Source of the DNA: Lentzea guizhouensis
GTDB lineage: Bacteria; Actinomycetota; Actinomycetes; Mycobacteriales; Pseudonocardiaceae
Length of the DNA: 64,000 nt
Assembly: GCF_001701025.1 (NCBI RefSeq)
Contig: NZ_CP016793.1
Coordinates: 992,001 to 1,056,000 of the forward strand
Direction of reading: 5' to 3'
Shown here: in pieces, positions 15,043 to 24,072 of the stretch
Position numbering within the stretch: the first letter of the stretch is position 1
Layout: every line of letters starts with the position of its first letter
Made by a program: the position numbers and the translations under genes
Notes under the pieces: generated by a model
Told to the model about the DNA's origin: nothing
Seen by the model: only the letters and a program-made list of their open reading frames with translations
Database searches by the model: none

Positions 15043-15056
15043 CTGAAGCGCTTCAG
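15043..15056. promoter_or_regulatory. LacI-type operator palindrome
   Basis: CTGAAGCGCTTCAG is a perfect 14-bp palindrome with the AAGCGCTT core typical of LacI-family operators. It lies directly before the MFS start codon and about 45 bases before the LacI start, so a bound regulator could silence both divergent genes. Confidence 0.8.
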
Positions 15057-15101
15057 AGTCGCCAACTCTTATGTCACCGCTCCTCGCCTACGATGCTGTC
15101 C

Positions 15102-16181
15102 GTGGACTCCGATCGCCGCCGCAGGCCGACGCTGGACACCGTCGCCGCCGCGGTCGGGGTATCGCGGGCAACGGTGTCGAACGCGTACAACCGCCCCGAC
15201 CAGCTCTCGTCGTCGTTGCGCGAACGCATTCTCGAGACGGCACGCTCCCTGGGCTATGCGGGCCCGGACCCCGTTGCACGCTCTCTGGCCACACGCTCGT
15301 CCGCCGCCGTGGGCTTCATGCTCCCCGAGGGGCTCCGTGGGGCGTTCACGGATCCAGCGCTGTCCATCGTGCTCGACGGCCTCGCACAGACCGTTGACGG
15401 CCACGACCACAGCCTCGTCCTCATGCCCGGCGACTCCACGGGCGGACCACGCCCCTCGATCGTGACGCGCACACAAGCCGACGTGATGGTGGCGTACTCA
15501 CTACCGGACTCCGCGCCGGCATTCGACGCCGTAGCCGCCCGCGGACTGCCCCTCGTGGTGATCGACCAGCCCGTGCTCCCCGACTCGGCACGCGTCGAGG
15601 TCCAGGACTACCAGGGCACCACCCTCGCCGCTGAACACCTGCTGTCGCTGGGCCACACGCGGTTCGGCGTCCTGATGTTCGCCCTGCACCCGGACGGCGC
15701 ATCCGGCCCGGTCTCCGCCGACCGCCGTTCGGCCGTGCCGTTCCGCGTGAGCCGCGACCGACTGGGCGGCTACCTGGACACTTTGGCAAAAGCCGGGGTC
15801 CGAGCGGACAATGTTCCGGTGTGGGAGGCCCGCGGCAGTGATCGCGAGCTCGGCCGACTCGGCGCGCGGTGGTTGCTCACCCGCACCCCCCGGCCGAGCG
15901 CCTTGCTGTGCGCATCGGACCAACTGGCGTTCGGCGCCCTCCAAGCCGCCCGCGACCTAGGCCTTTCGGTCCCCGCCGACGTGTCGGTCGCCGGATTCGA
16001 CGACGTCCCCGAAGCGACCTACAGCGACCCACCCCTGACTACGGTGCGTCAACCCCTGGCCGACAAGGGCCGCCGAGCCGGCGAACTGGCGCTGAAGTTA
16101 CTGGCCGGCGGCAGACCGCCACGGCCGACGAGACTCGACGTTTCCCTCGTGGAGAGAGCCTCAACGGGCCCCAGAACGTGA
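15102..16181 (+). CDS. LacI-family transcriptional regulator
   Basis: A 359-aa protein. The N-terminus is a LacI helix-turn-helix (TLDTVAAAVGVSRATVSNAYNRPDQLS) with hinge (SLGYAGPDPVARSLATR). Residues about 65-355 form a periplasmic-binding-protein-like sensor domain (VGFMLPE..., LPLVVIDQP, CASDQLAFGALQAARDLGL, PADVSVAGFDDVPEA). I chose GTG 15102, 7 bases after a TACGAT -10-like box, implying a leaderless transcript; ATG 15093 is the alternative. It should bind the palindrome shared with the divergent MFS gene. Since that gene is now broken, the regulator may be an orphan or control other loci. Confidence 0.9.
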   Translation: MDSDRRRRPTLDTVAAAVGVSRATVSNAYNRPDQLSSSLRERILETARSLGYAGPDPVARSLATRSSAAVGFMLPEGLRGAFTDPALSIVLDGLAQTVDGHDHSLVLMPGDSTGGPRPSIVTRTQADVMVAYSLPDSAPAFDAVAARGLPLVVIDQPVLPDSARVEVQDYQGTTLAAEHLLSLGHTRFGVLMFALHPDGASGPVSADRRSAVPFRVSRDRLGGYLDTLAKAGVRADNVPVWEARGSDRELGRLGARWLLTRTPRPSALLCASDQLAFGALQAARDLGLSVPADVSVAGFDDVPEATYSDPPLTTVRQPLADKGRRAGELALKLLAGGRPPRPTRLDVSLVERASTGPRT

Positions 16182-16311
16182 TCTGTGTCACGTTTAGACC
16201 TTTTTCGTCACCCGTTCGGACGTAGGGCGGAAACGGTCGATCGACTCCGGACGATGTGTCCGGTGGGGGCAGCGGGCGACCACACATCGTGGCCGCTCTC
16301 GCACCCCTCCA

Positions 16312-16384
16312 GCCTCTGTAGCTCAGTGGAGAGAGCGAGGGACTTCTAATCCCGAGGTCGCAGGTTCGAATCCTGCCAGGGGCG
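16312..16384 (+). tRNA. tRNA-Arg (anticodon TCT)
   Basis: A 73-base cloverleaf: acceptor stem GCCTCTG/CAGGGGC with one G-U pair, D arm around GTAGCTCAGTGGAGAGAGC, anticodon arm GGGACTTCTAATCCC with TCT in the loop, and T arm GCAGGTTCGAATCCTGC. No CCA is encoded. It reads AGA codons, which are rare in such high-GC genomes. Confidence 0.95.
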
Positions 16385-16405
16385 CTGGTTGTAGTAGTTC
16401 GTTAG

Positions 16406-16435
16406 AAGGGCTGGCCTCAGTTGAGGCCAGCCCTT
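16406..16435. terminator. Strong bidirectional hairpin after tRNA-Arg
   Basis: AAGGGCTGGCCTCA at 16406-16419 and its exact complement at 16422-16435 form a 14-bp stem with a two-base loop. It lies 21 bases after the tRNA and 6 bases after the convergent DUF6339 gene stop, so it can end both transcripts. Confidence 0.85.
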
Positions 16436-16441
16436 CGTCGT

Positions 16442-17233
16442 CTAGCTGCCAGCGGCCAACGCAAGTTCCCTCAGCCTCTTGTGCCGCACCGCCTCGACGC
16501 TCTCGGCCGCAGCACGAAGCAGCTCAGCGTCAAGATCGAGGTCCTCCATCGCCTCGAAGCTCACGAACGCAGCGAGGCGCAGCAGGCGCTTCAGGAGGTC
16601 GCGGAGGACGTCGCGTTCGTTCTCACCTTCTCGATCCAGGTCACGCCACACGCGGAGGATGGCCTTGACGAGGTGCGGGCTTCCGCCCAAAGCCTTGCGA
16701 CGAGCGTATATCTGGTCGAACGCCGCTTCGCCCAAGATCGCCAATGCCGAGTAATGGCTTGGTTCGCTGGGATCGTGAACGAGTTGCGCGCGCCACCACA
16801 TGCGTCCGAACACGTGGCGGGTGATGTCAGTGGCCTGGACCCGGTCGGCGTTGGGGAGGGGGCCGTACCGCCAGTAGGCGACGTCCGGCAGCAGGACCAG
16901 AGCCAGGAAGGCCCATACGTCACCCGACGCGGCCTCCGCCGGCACCAACCCCATCTCGGAGTGGAGCAATGCCGCCAGCCTCAGGTCGAACTCGGCGCTC
17001 GACGACCTGTTCGATTCGTCGGGAAAGCCTGCGTCGGTCGCCAGCGTCACCACCTTCTTTCGGAGCGCTGCCAGATCGGTGGCGCTGACCCGATCGCCTC
17101 CGGTTGCGACGAACACAGCAGACGTGTGTGTGGTGTCGCTGTGCGCGGTCAGTTCCGACGGTTTCAAGCCGCGGTATTCCTCGTAGAGGTTCTTGGCGTG
17201 CCAGGGCAGGAGACGGGGATACAGACGGCTCAT
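16442..17233 (-). CDS. DUF6339 family protein, last gene of the defence operon
   Basis: A 263-aa protein starting at ATG 17233 in a TGATG overlap with the preceding gene (GTG 17236 is possible). Seen: GDVWAFLALVLLPDVAYWRYG and DITRHVFGRMWWRAQLV, which I recognise as the DUF6339 signature, followed by a helical C-terminus. Known: the family is uncharacterised and is often found beside restriction-modification-like genes. It is the fifth of five overlapping genes led by the Z1 helicase, so it most likely works in the same complex or pathway. No nuclease or methylase motif is visible. Confidence 0.75.
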   Translation of the reverse strand: MSRLYPRLLPWHAKNLYEEYRGLKPSELTAHSDTTHTSAVFVATGGDRVSATDLAALRKKVVTLATDAGFPDESNRSSSAEFDLRLAALLHSEMGLVPAEAASGDVWAFLALVLLPDVAYWRYGPLPNADRVQATDITRHVFGRMWWRAQLVHDPSEPSHYSALAILGEAAFDQIYARRKALGGSPHLVKAILRVWRDLDREGENERDVLRDLLKRLLRLAAFVSFEAMEDLDLDAELLRAAAESVEAVRHKRLRELALAAGS

Positions 17234-18129
17234 CACGCTTCCTCGAAAATGCCGACGGCGGCCTGGACCTCGGTTGCGAAGAGGTTTGGCGACTGTTCTC
17301 GCCGTAGCCGTAGATTCTGAACAGACACGTTCGGGAAGAAGGTGGCTAGCAGGTTCTGCAGCGTGGCGCCCAGACTCTCCTCCGGGTAGTCGTTCTCAAG
17401 CTCGAAATCGAGATCCGCCAGTGCGTGCTCAATCATGCTTCTGGCGATGTCGGCATACGCAGCAGAGAGGTAGACCCGGTCGATCGGGCGCGGTGACGCC
17501 GCGTTCTGGAAGGCGGTCACGATCGACTTCTTCTGCTGGTTGACGAGCAGCAGGACAGCGCCCATCGTGGCCGTGTTCAGGTCTCCGCTCAACTGCACAT
17601 GCCAGGCGGACTCGGCCGGGAGGTGAGTGGATTCGAAGTCGACCACAGCAATGGGGAACTGCGGTGCATCGCCCTGAAGGCGCAGCGACCGCCTGCGCGT
17701 CCAAAGGATCGAGCCTCCGCGACGAGGGGCGGCTATCGCATCGCTCGCCCTGAAGCCCGCCAGCACCAACTGCGTGTCAAGCGTCAGCGTGCCGCCCAAC
17801 TGTGCACCGGGCAGTTCTATGTCGAGCGGAACGGTTTGGGCTCCTGTGCCGGACAACGAGATGCGCTTGGCTGTTCCGCGTAGAGCTGAGCCAGTCGCCG
17901 TCCACACGACCACGAGTGACAACTTCGCCTCAGGCGTCAGCCCGGTAGCCGCGTACACGGCGTCCAGATCGACGTGAACCTCGTTTCGCAGATGGAGGTT
18001 CATCTGGTAGTCCCAGTCCGGCAACGCATCAGGCAGATCGACTGCGTGATCGCTGATGACCAGAGACCACTGTTGGGCCTTGACCGCCTCATCGCCTGGC
18101 GTGCGGTACGGAAGTGCTTTGCGGCTCAC
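17233..18129 (-). CDS. Unrecognised protein in the defence operon, 298 aa
   Basis: A 298-aa protein from GTG 18129, overlapping the ATPase stop by four bases. It has mixed strand-rich composition: an N-terminal region (DYQMNLHLRNEVHVDLDAVY), a likely beta-sandwich centre, and a C-terminal part with AFQNAASPRPIDRVYLSAAYADIARSM and DYPEESLGATLQNLL. I cannot assign a family or active site. Strict overlap with both neighbours makes it an obligate member of the five-gene unit, perhaps a structural or target-recognition subunit. That role is inference. Confidence 0.7.
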   Translation of the reverse strand: MSRKALPYRTPGDEAVKAQQWSLVISDHAVDLPDALPDWDYQMNLHLRNEVHVDLDAVYAATGLTPEAKLSLVVVWTATGSALRGTAKRISLSGTGAQTVPLDIELPGAQLGGTLTLDTQLVLAGFRASDAIAAPRRGGSILWTRRRSLRLQGDAPQFPIAVVDFESTHLPAESAWHVQLSGDLNTATMGAVLLLVNQQKKSIVTAFQNAASPRPIDRVYLSAAYADIARSMIEHALADLDFELENDYPEESLGATLQNLLATFFPNVSVQNLRLRREQSPNLFATEVQAAVGIFEEA

Positions 18130-20198
18130 CTGGCGACCTCCGCTCGCCTGACCGCGACACCGATCTCCGTCACCGTGTCAGGTGCGGGTACGACCAGGAG
18201 CCGCCAGGTCACTGGACCTCCTGCCACGATAAGCGTGCTCGCACGGTTGATCAGCCCCTGATCGTCCTCCCAGCCGAAGAACTCCGGCCGAGCCGCGTTG
18301 ATAGGTGGATCGGTCTCCCGGACACCGTTGCCCGGCAGCAGGACCGACAGCTGGGGCGAGACCTGTTGTGAGCCAGGAACGGGCAGCCGGAACTCTTGCA
18401 CCAGAACGACCTGCCCATCGCGCGTCCCGTAGTAGGGATCGTCGAGGTACTGGACTTTCGGACGAAGTGCTGGAGCCGCGACGGGCAGCGTGCCCGCATG
18501 CGACTGCCAACCAGACCGGTCATCCGACGTCGCCGCCCCGGCCAGCGTTTCGGTCTCGCCGAGGGGGTGCGCAACATGCTGTCCGCCGCCTTGGCCAGTG
18601 CCGTCGGCAGAGGGGCCGCGCTCTTGTGTCGGCGCTTCCAACCCGGCCGCGTACTCGTGGCCGCCAGCCTGAACACCGCCATTCCAGAACTCGCCGCCGT
18701 GCTCCTCCCAGCTGTTGTCCTCCTGTGCCGGTCGCGGAGCCGGACTGTTCTTGGCCTTCCCGAACTGGATGCCTCCACCAACGCCCCAGGACCCGGTCAC
18801 CAAACTGGAGAAAGCCCTGCTCGCCGCTCCCAATGGCACCTCGACGCCGGGCGACCTCACCTTGTCGTTGATCTCGACAAGTGCCTCGAGCTGTTCCTTT
18901 ATCCGTGTGAACGTCACCCGTACGAACGACTTCTCCTTGCCTTCCAACGACTGCCACGTCCAAGCATCGTGAGTCGGTGGTTCGGAAGCCGCGAAGATCG
19001 CGTCCATGTCCTCGTCCGCACGGAAGGCACCGGCGTACGACAGGTATTCGGCGGACGGCTTCGGACCTTCGTGATACGTCACGACGAGCTCCGCGGTGCG
19101 CATCAGGCAGACGTGATGGAGTGTTTTTCCGATTCCCATGACCTCAGCCGCCGCGCTCGGCTCGAAGGGCATCGCGAGCTGCTTTTGCAAGCCCAGCCGG
19201 CCGAGCACCCGCCTCGGCTTGTACGACTCGAGAACTTGGCCCTTGTCCGCAGAACGCATGTTCTCGTGCGCCTCGACGAACATCCGGATCGGATAGGTCG
19301 TCCGAGGATCCGGCAGCGGGATTTCGGAACCCTGATGCCGAACGGAGAACGTCATAGGCGATCGTCCGTCGGCATCGGGCAGCATCTTGGGCCAGAGGTT
19401 CCACAGGATGGCGTCGGCCAGATAGCTCGCGGCTCCGTGCGAGTCCTGGTCACCCAGCTCGGGGGCGATCACTACGATGCTGGTCCCGGTCTCGTCCGAT
19501 CCGAACTCACGCAGACCGAGCCGGTGGGCCATCGCCTCCGCCGCCGGTCCGACCAACGGTTCGACGACGTCACCTGCGTTGCTCCCCCACCAGTGCCGGC
19601 CCGTGTAGCGCGTGGCCTTGCCATCCGTTCCCTTGACGAAGCTCTGCCAGAGAGCGCATCCGATGAGGCGCGTCTCGAAACCGTTCTTCACGCGACACCT
19701 GGTGTGCACCAAGATCGCGCCGGACTTCGCGATGAGGTAGAAGATGCCCTTGCCGAACCCGTAGGTGCCACCGCCGAGCGCCGTGTCCCGAGGCTCGCCG
19801 ATGTTGCGCACGAACGAGACGAAGTCATGGTTCTGGGTGACGGCGCTGTCCGCTCGCGTTGGTCCGCCGAGCCCGCTCGTGCCCCGATCCGAGATCGTCA
19901 GGATGTCGATCGTCGCCGCGGACAAGGACGCCCTGAGTGGAAGGTGCTCGGTTTGCGGAGCATCGCGCAGGAGCTCTTCGCGCCAGACCGGGGCATGCGC
20001 CGCGCTGACGGTATGGAAGTCGATCCGGTAGTCGACCGTCGTCGCCGGAAGCCGAGCGTCCCAGCTGTTCTGTGCCGATTCCCGCACCAAGACGGTCAAC
20101 AGGTCCAGCTCTGGACGTCCTAGCTGGTTGCGAATGCCTTCAGCCGCACTCGCCCCCTCTGGCGGGAAGGGCTGAGAGTACCACGCGGCGTTGTTCAT
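18126..20198 (-). CDS. GHKL (MORC/MutL-like) ATPase of the defence operon
   Basis: A 690-aa protein from ATG 20198 (TGATG overlap with the PD-(D/E)XK gene). GHKL ATPase motifs are clear: N box LVRESAQNSWDAR at about residues 37-49, G1 box ISDRGTSGLGG at 102-112 and the glycine-rich lid GGGTYGFGKG at 142-151. The lid follows RNIGEPRDTAL. The remaining 500 residues include a transducer-like domain and a Gly/Glu-rich linker (about 480-560). Known: GHKL ATPases of this kind dimerise on ATP and act as DNA clamps in MutL and MORC proteins, and some occur in bacterial restriction-type operons. Here it likely couples ATP to target handling. Confidence 0.85.
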   Translation of the reverse strand: MNNAAWYSQPFPPEGASAAEGIRNQLGRPELDLLTVLVRESAQNSWDARLPATTVDYRIDFHTVSAAHAPVWREELLRDAPQTEHLPLRASLSAATIDILTISDRGTSGLGGPTRADSAVTQNHDFVSFVRNIGEPRDTALGGGTYGFGKGIFYLIAKSGAILVHTRCRVKNGFETRLIGCALWQSFVKGTDGKATRYTGRHWWGSNAGDVVEPLVGPAAEAMAHRLGLREFGSDETGTSIVVIAPELGDQDSHGAASYLADAILWNLWPKMLPDADGRSPMTFSVRHQGSEIPLPDPRTTYPIRMFVEAHENMRSADKGQVLESYKPRRVLGRLGLQKQLAMPFEPSAAAEVMGIGKTLHHVCLMRTAELVVTYHEGPKPSAEYLSYAGAFRADEDMDAIFAASEPPTHDAWTWQSLEGKEKSFVRVTFTRIKEQLEALVEINDKVRSPGVEVPLGAASRAFSSLVTGSWGVGGGIQFGKAKNSPAPRPAQEDNSWEEHGGEFWNGGVQAGGHEYAAGLEAPTQERGPSADGTGQGGGQHVAHPLGETETLAGAATSDDRSGWQSHAGTLPVAAPALRPKVQYLDDPYYGTRDGQVVLVQEFRLPVPGSQQVSPQLSVLLPGNGVRETDPPINAARPEFFGWEDDQGLINRASTLIVAGGPVTWRLLVVPAPDTVTEIGVAVRRAEVAR

Positions 20199-21196
20199 CA
20201 ACTCTCCCGAAGGATCTCGGCAAGGCGATCGTCGATCTGCAACTTGCCCAACGGTTGTGTCGCCACCGCGTCCAAGTCGATCGTGTAGTGGACGTCCCGA
20301 ATGGACTCCGGAACCGAGTCGGGGCGGATCCTCGGGAAGGAGTCGGCGATCTCGTACCACCGCTCCTCCAGAACGGTGAACCGAACGTCGCGGTAAAGAT
20401 CCGCGTCGACCGGTCGATAGCCGATGAGGGCCAGCTTGGCGAAGAATCCGCTTTCGTCATCGGCGATCCTCCGGGTCTGGTCGATCAGGTCGAGCAGCCG
20501 CAGACCCTGGTCCTGGGACCGAGCGAGTTTGAACCACACCAGGTGAAGGTTCCCGGACTGGGGAGCTTCAAGTTGGGCTGCCCCATGGACGCGAAACCTG
20601 CGTTCCTCCTGTGCCAGCGATGACTTCACCTCGATGGCGTGGGTGCCGACGACGATGTCGTGGCGATTGCCGCTGGGGCCGAGCCACCAGTCGGTGGCCG
20701 TGGGCCACGACTGCAGGAGGCGCCGAAGCACCAGGAGCTCGCCGAACAATCCAGCCAGCTGCTCAGCGCTGAGCTCCGCGGACGACTTTTGGAACAAGGC
20801 GCGCCAGCGGTCCAGCACCGAGTACAGCGCCTTCAACGGCCGCTCCGGCGCTGCTTCGACCGCCTGCAGCACGTCTCCGCACAGACCGGTGAACACGTCG
20901 TGGAGATCCGTGCGCGTACAACACAGGTCTGCGTAACGGACATATGACTCGTCGTCTTCGAGTGGACGCTCTCGCAGGCGCAGCGCCGAACCGTCTCCCC
21001 TGGTCCGCACGTGTTGACTCACGGACAGTGGCACGAGGAGGTGTCGGCGCCCCTCGTGATCCACCGCCACGTTGAGTCGCCCGTTGTCCGTCGGTGTCGG
21101 AAGCGGGGAGGTTCGCAGTCGGTTTGGGGCGGAGGCGACGTCCTGTTCGAGCTCGAACCAGTGCTTGTCGAGCAGGTTCCGCAGGGGATCGGCCAT
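20198..21196 (-). CDS. PD-(D/E)XK motif protein (DUF4420-like) of the defence operon
   Basis: A 332-aa protein from ATG 21196, overlapping the Z1 stop (TGATG). The core NRHDIVVGTHAIEVKSS at about residues 205-220 supplies the D...E-x-K triad of PD-(D/E)XK nucleases, preceded by a conserved-looking helix (AGLFGELLVLRRLL) with a Glu that can complete the metal site. N-terminal and C-terminal extensions match the DUF4420 type that accompanies Z1 helicases. Likely the DNA-cutting subunit of the system. The longer frame upstream overlaps Z1 and is a shadow. Confidence 0.82.
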   Translation of the reverse strand: MADPLRNLLDKHWFELEQDVASAPNRLRTSPLPTPTDNGRLNVAVDHEGRRHLLVPLSVSQHVRTRGDGSALRLRERPLEDDESYVRYADLCCTRTDLHDVFTGLCGDVLQAVEAAPERPLKALYSVLDRWRALFQKSSAELSAEQLAGLFGELLVLRRLLQSWPTATDWWLGPSGNRHDIVVGTHAIEVKSSLAQEERRFRVHGAAQLEAPQSGNLHLVWFKLARSQDQGLRLLDLIDQTRRIADDESGFFAKLALIGYRPVDADLYRDVRFTVLEERWYEIADSFPRIRPDSVPESIRDVHYTIDLDAVATQPLGKLQIDDRLAEILRES

Positions 21197-23775
21197 CACG
21201 CGTCCACTTCGTCCAGCGCGGTGAAGTCCTCCTCTTCGAGGACGACCCTGGAGAGGTCGGCACTCACGTATGTCCACTTGACCGTGTTGTCTTCACCGTT
21301 CGGTTCGGGGAAGACGAGTCCGACCCCGATCGCGTCCTCAGCTAGACCCAACGGTTCACGGTGCTTTTCGCTCTGTTTTCCCGGAACGGAGTCTTTGTCG
21401 ATCGGGTAGAGCACGAGAAGACCTGTCGACGGAAGCTGCTTACGGCGGAGGTCTTTGATCTGTTCCTCGCTCAAACCGCTCTTGTTCTTCAAGCCTTGCA
21501 AGTCTACCGCCGCATCCTTGCGGCTCATCAAGGTTTTGATGTCGACGAAGCTGTTGTCGGACCCTTCGAGGCGTGCGCGTGTGACACGGCCGACTCGAAC
21601 TCCTGGGACGAACTCGAACCCGCTCGTATCGGGCCCGTCGATCTGGTTTCCCACGATCGCCACGTTCCATTGACGGAGCGCTGACGCCACAGCGACGCGC
21701 TTCCTGATGTACGCAGAGATCAAACCGGCATCACACTCTTGAGAATTCTCGTGGAACCTGTAGCTCGCCAAGAAGTCCAAGATCCGCTCGTGCGGAACAC
21801 CGCGAAACAGAACGCGACCGGGAAGCAGATCGCGATCGTCCCGGAAGGCCCCATCCGTGATCGCACCGGCGACTAGTTTCCTGGCCGCCTCCTGGTTGTT
21901 GCGCAGCCACCGGGCGTCGGTGCTGAAGTAACGGGTCTGGATCCGATGCCCGCCGTAGGCACAAGCGGCCGGAACCGCGTCCTTCATCTTGGCGGCCGCG
22001 GTCACCCGGAGCTTGGGATGAGTTCTGAGCCGTACCGCGAACTGCATCGGCGTCTTGTCCTCGACCATGTACACGTCGATGTCGCGCCGCATCTCGTTCT
22101 CGACCGTCGCGAGGTGGCGGAACCAATCGCGGAGCTCATCGGTCATCCAGATTCGCGGCAGGTCGGCGTAGCCGTTGCGATAACCGAACCAGCGGCCCAT
22201 CTGCAGCAGCGTGTCGTACGCCGACACCGCACGCACGAAGTAGCTCACCGCCAGGCCTTCCAGCGTCAGGCCTCGGGACAAGGTGTTCCCGCCGACGGCG
22301 ATGGCAGTCACCGGGCCACCTTCGTAGTCGAGCCGGTCCTTGCTGCTGGAATTGTCCATCACGATCTTGCACGACCTGATGGCCTCGGCCAAGGTCGACC
22401 GGAGTTCGCTGAACTCGACGGTGCGTTCGCCGAACAGTTCGGCGTTGACCCTGCTGGTCTCCTTCTCCCAAAGCTCCTGAAACTCGTCGAGCAGGACCTG
22501 GTCGCTGGCCTCGACCGCGCGAAGGCACTTCTCCCTCAACGCCCTCAGCGGGTGACCGAAGCTGTTGTGCACCGACGTGTTAACACTCGTGTGGATCAAC
22601 ATCGTGCAGTGAGCCTTGCCGGTGCCACGGACCCGGCGTGCGGCGGTGGTGAGCCAGAAGTAGAGGATCGCGTCACGCAGACTTCCCGTGATCTTCGGCA
22701 TGAATCCGTCGACCTCGCCCTTCGAGGCAGGCCGAACGTTCTCGACCTCGGCCGCGGGCACCTCGCGGATCATGTCGTGACCGTCGAAGACGTCCTCAGG
22801 ATCCTCTCCGTCCAAGGCATCTCGTCCGAACAGCACCTCGGTGCCGAAGTGTCCTTCCGGCTGCGGAAGGTTCACGATGAAGTTCCTCGGGTACAGGTCT
22901 TCCGGCACCGCGGGATCGATCAACAGGTTCGCGAACGGCGTGGCCGTGTAGCCGACATAGGCCGACTTGGGCAATCGGCTCAGGATCCGGCAGATCAGCG
23001 GGTTGATCGTACCGGTCGCGACCGTCGCCTGGTCGGCCTCGTCGTCGATGATCAGGGCCGGAGTCCCGCGCAGGTGCTCAGCGGCGGAAGCCAGCCATTC
23101 ATCGAACTTCTCCAACACCGTCCGATTCTTCTTGATGACGCAGAGAACATGCTGCTTGTTCCCCGCCGCGAAGTATCCGGCCGCATTGGCAGGAGGATAG
23201 AAGTCCTTGTCCGGATCGGTCAGCGGCATCCAGCCTGATGGGTTGGGCTTGACCAACTGTTGCTCCAGTCGCAACTGGGTTTGTCTGCGCAGACCGTTGT
23301 GGATACCGGCCAGCACGATGAACAGCTTGTACCCTCGATCTGCGGCCTTGGCCATGACAGCGGTGAAGTTCGTGGTCTTTCCGGACTGCACGTAGCCGAC
23401 GACGAGTCCTCGGGTCGAGAACGCCTTTTCCTTTGGGTGGCTCAGCATCGAGACGACCTTGGTCGAAGCCGCGTCGAGATTCTCGACCGATGCTTCTGAC
23501 CAGCCATCTTTGCTCAGCAAGCCGGTGATGGCGGGCCAGCACTTGTCCTTCGGCCTGGGGCCGGTGTACCAGGTGAAGCGATTGCCGAGGACGACCGACC
23601 GCGGCTCCTCCCGCTCCTTGATCTTGATCGTCTCCTGCTCGTGGCGCTCGCTGACCTGCTGCAACAACTCCTGGTCATCGCAGAGGACCGTCATCTTTTT
23701 GATCGCCTCGTCCGGTGTGCCGGACTCAAGCAAATCCAGGAAGACTTCGTACACCTGCTCGAACCTGGACGACAC
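21196..23775 (-). CDS. Z1-domain superfamily II helicase-like protein, first gene of the defence operon
   Basis: An 859-aa protein. Walker A GYVQSGKTT at residues 127-135, Walker B LIIDDEADQA near 270, a YVGYTATPFAN motif near 300, and Z1-type motifs GGNTLSRGLTLEG near 525 followed by LLQMGRWFGYR. These mark an SF2-like ATPase with a Z1 domain. I chose GTG 23775 because GGAGG lies six bases upstream; a longer frame to 23847 has no such site. Known: Z1 proteins occur with PD-(D/E)XK and GHKL proteins and C5 methylases in bacterial defence islands. It is transcribed divergently from the methylase. Confidence 0.9.
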   Translation of the reverse strand: MSSRFEQVYEVFLDLLESGTPDEAIKKMTVLCDDQELLQQVSERHEQETIKIKEREEPRSVVLGNRFTWYTGPRPKDKCWPAITGLLSKDGWSEASVENLDAASTKVVSMLSHPKEKAFSTRGLVVGYVQSGKTTNFTAVMAKAADRGYKLFIVLAGIHNGLRRQTQLRLEQQLVKPNPSGWMPLTDPDKDFYPPANAAGYFAAGNKQHVLCVIKKNRTVLEKFDEWLASAAEHLRGTPALIIDDEADQATVATGTINPLICRILSRLPKSAYVGYTATPFANLLIDPAVPEDLYPRNFIVNLPQPEGHFGTEVLFGRDALDGEDPEDVFDGHDMIREVPAAEVENVRPASKGEVDGFMPKITGSLRDAILYFWLTTAARRVRGTGKAHCTMLIHTSVNTSVHNSFGHPLRALREKCLRAVEASDQVLLDEFQELWEKETSRVNAELFGERTVEFSELRSTLAEAIRSCKIVMDNSSSKDRLDYEGGPVTAIAVGGNTLSRGLTLEGLAVSYFVRAVSAYDTLLQMGRWFGYRNGYADLPRIWMTDELRDWFRHLATVENEMRRDIDVYMVEDKTPMQFAVRLRTHPKLRVTAAAKMKDAVPAACAYGGHRIQTRYFSTDARWLRNNQEAARKLVAGAITDGAFRDDRDLLPGRVLFRGVPHERILDFLASYRFHENSQECDAGLISAYIRKRVAVASALRQWNVAIVGNQIDGPDTSGFEFVPGVRVGRVTRARLEGSDNSFVDIKTLMSRKDAAVDLQGLKNKSGLSEEQIKDLRRKQLPSTGLLVLYPIDKDSVPGKQSEKHREPLGLAEDAIGVGLVFPEPNGEDNTVKWTYVSADLSRVVLEEEDFTALDEVDA

Positions 23776-24072
23776 GGATCCTCCACCAGTGCGGGCAGCA
23801 CGCGTTTCTGGCGGCGCTTTGGTAGCGATTTCGCTCAGGCCGCACATCTGCCAAGTAACTCATACGATCGCACAAGACGATCCATTCGTTACCTGAATCG
23901 ACATCATCCAGCAGAACTGACCTCAGATGGAGTACGCGCCCATACCTGTCCGCGATCTGACGCCACGCCGGCGGACGTGTTAGATCCAGCGCGACCGGCC
24001 GGCTAACATGTGAACACAGGTTCGATCACCGGGTCGAACCGTGCACGACCAGCAACGCTTAGATGGAGCTCG
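23776..24072. promoter_or_regulatory. Divergent promoter region of the defence island
   Basis: The 297 bases between the Z1 and methylase starts hold both ribosome sites (GGAGG before Z1, GGAG at 24065-24068 before the methylase). The stretch around 23,850-23,930 is less GC-rich than the flanks. I see no confident promoter boxes. GGTTCGATCACCGGGTCGAACC at 24,017-24,038 has complementary ends (GGTTCGA / TCGAACC) and could be a regulator site. Confidence 0.45.

Noticed and set aside
16312..16384. tRNA 3' end as attachment site of the serine-recombinase element
   Set aside because: The integrase-proximal junction is in the MFS gene, more than 2 kb away, and large serine integrases do not typically use tRNA genes. 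No repeat of the tRNA end was found in the window.
24010..24072. Upstream start for the C5 methyltransferase at 24010
   Set aside because: It adds a non-conserved N-terminus through the intergenic region. ATG 24073 has a GGAG site and places motif I at the usual distance.
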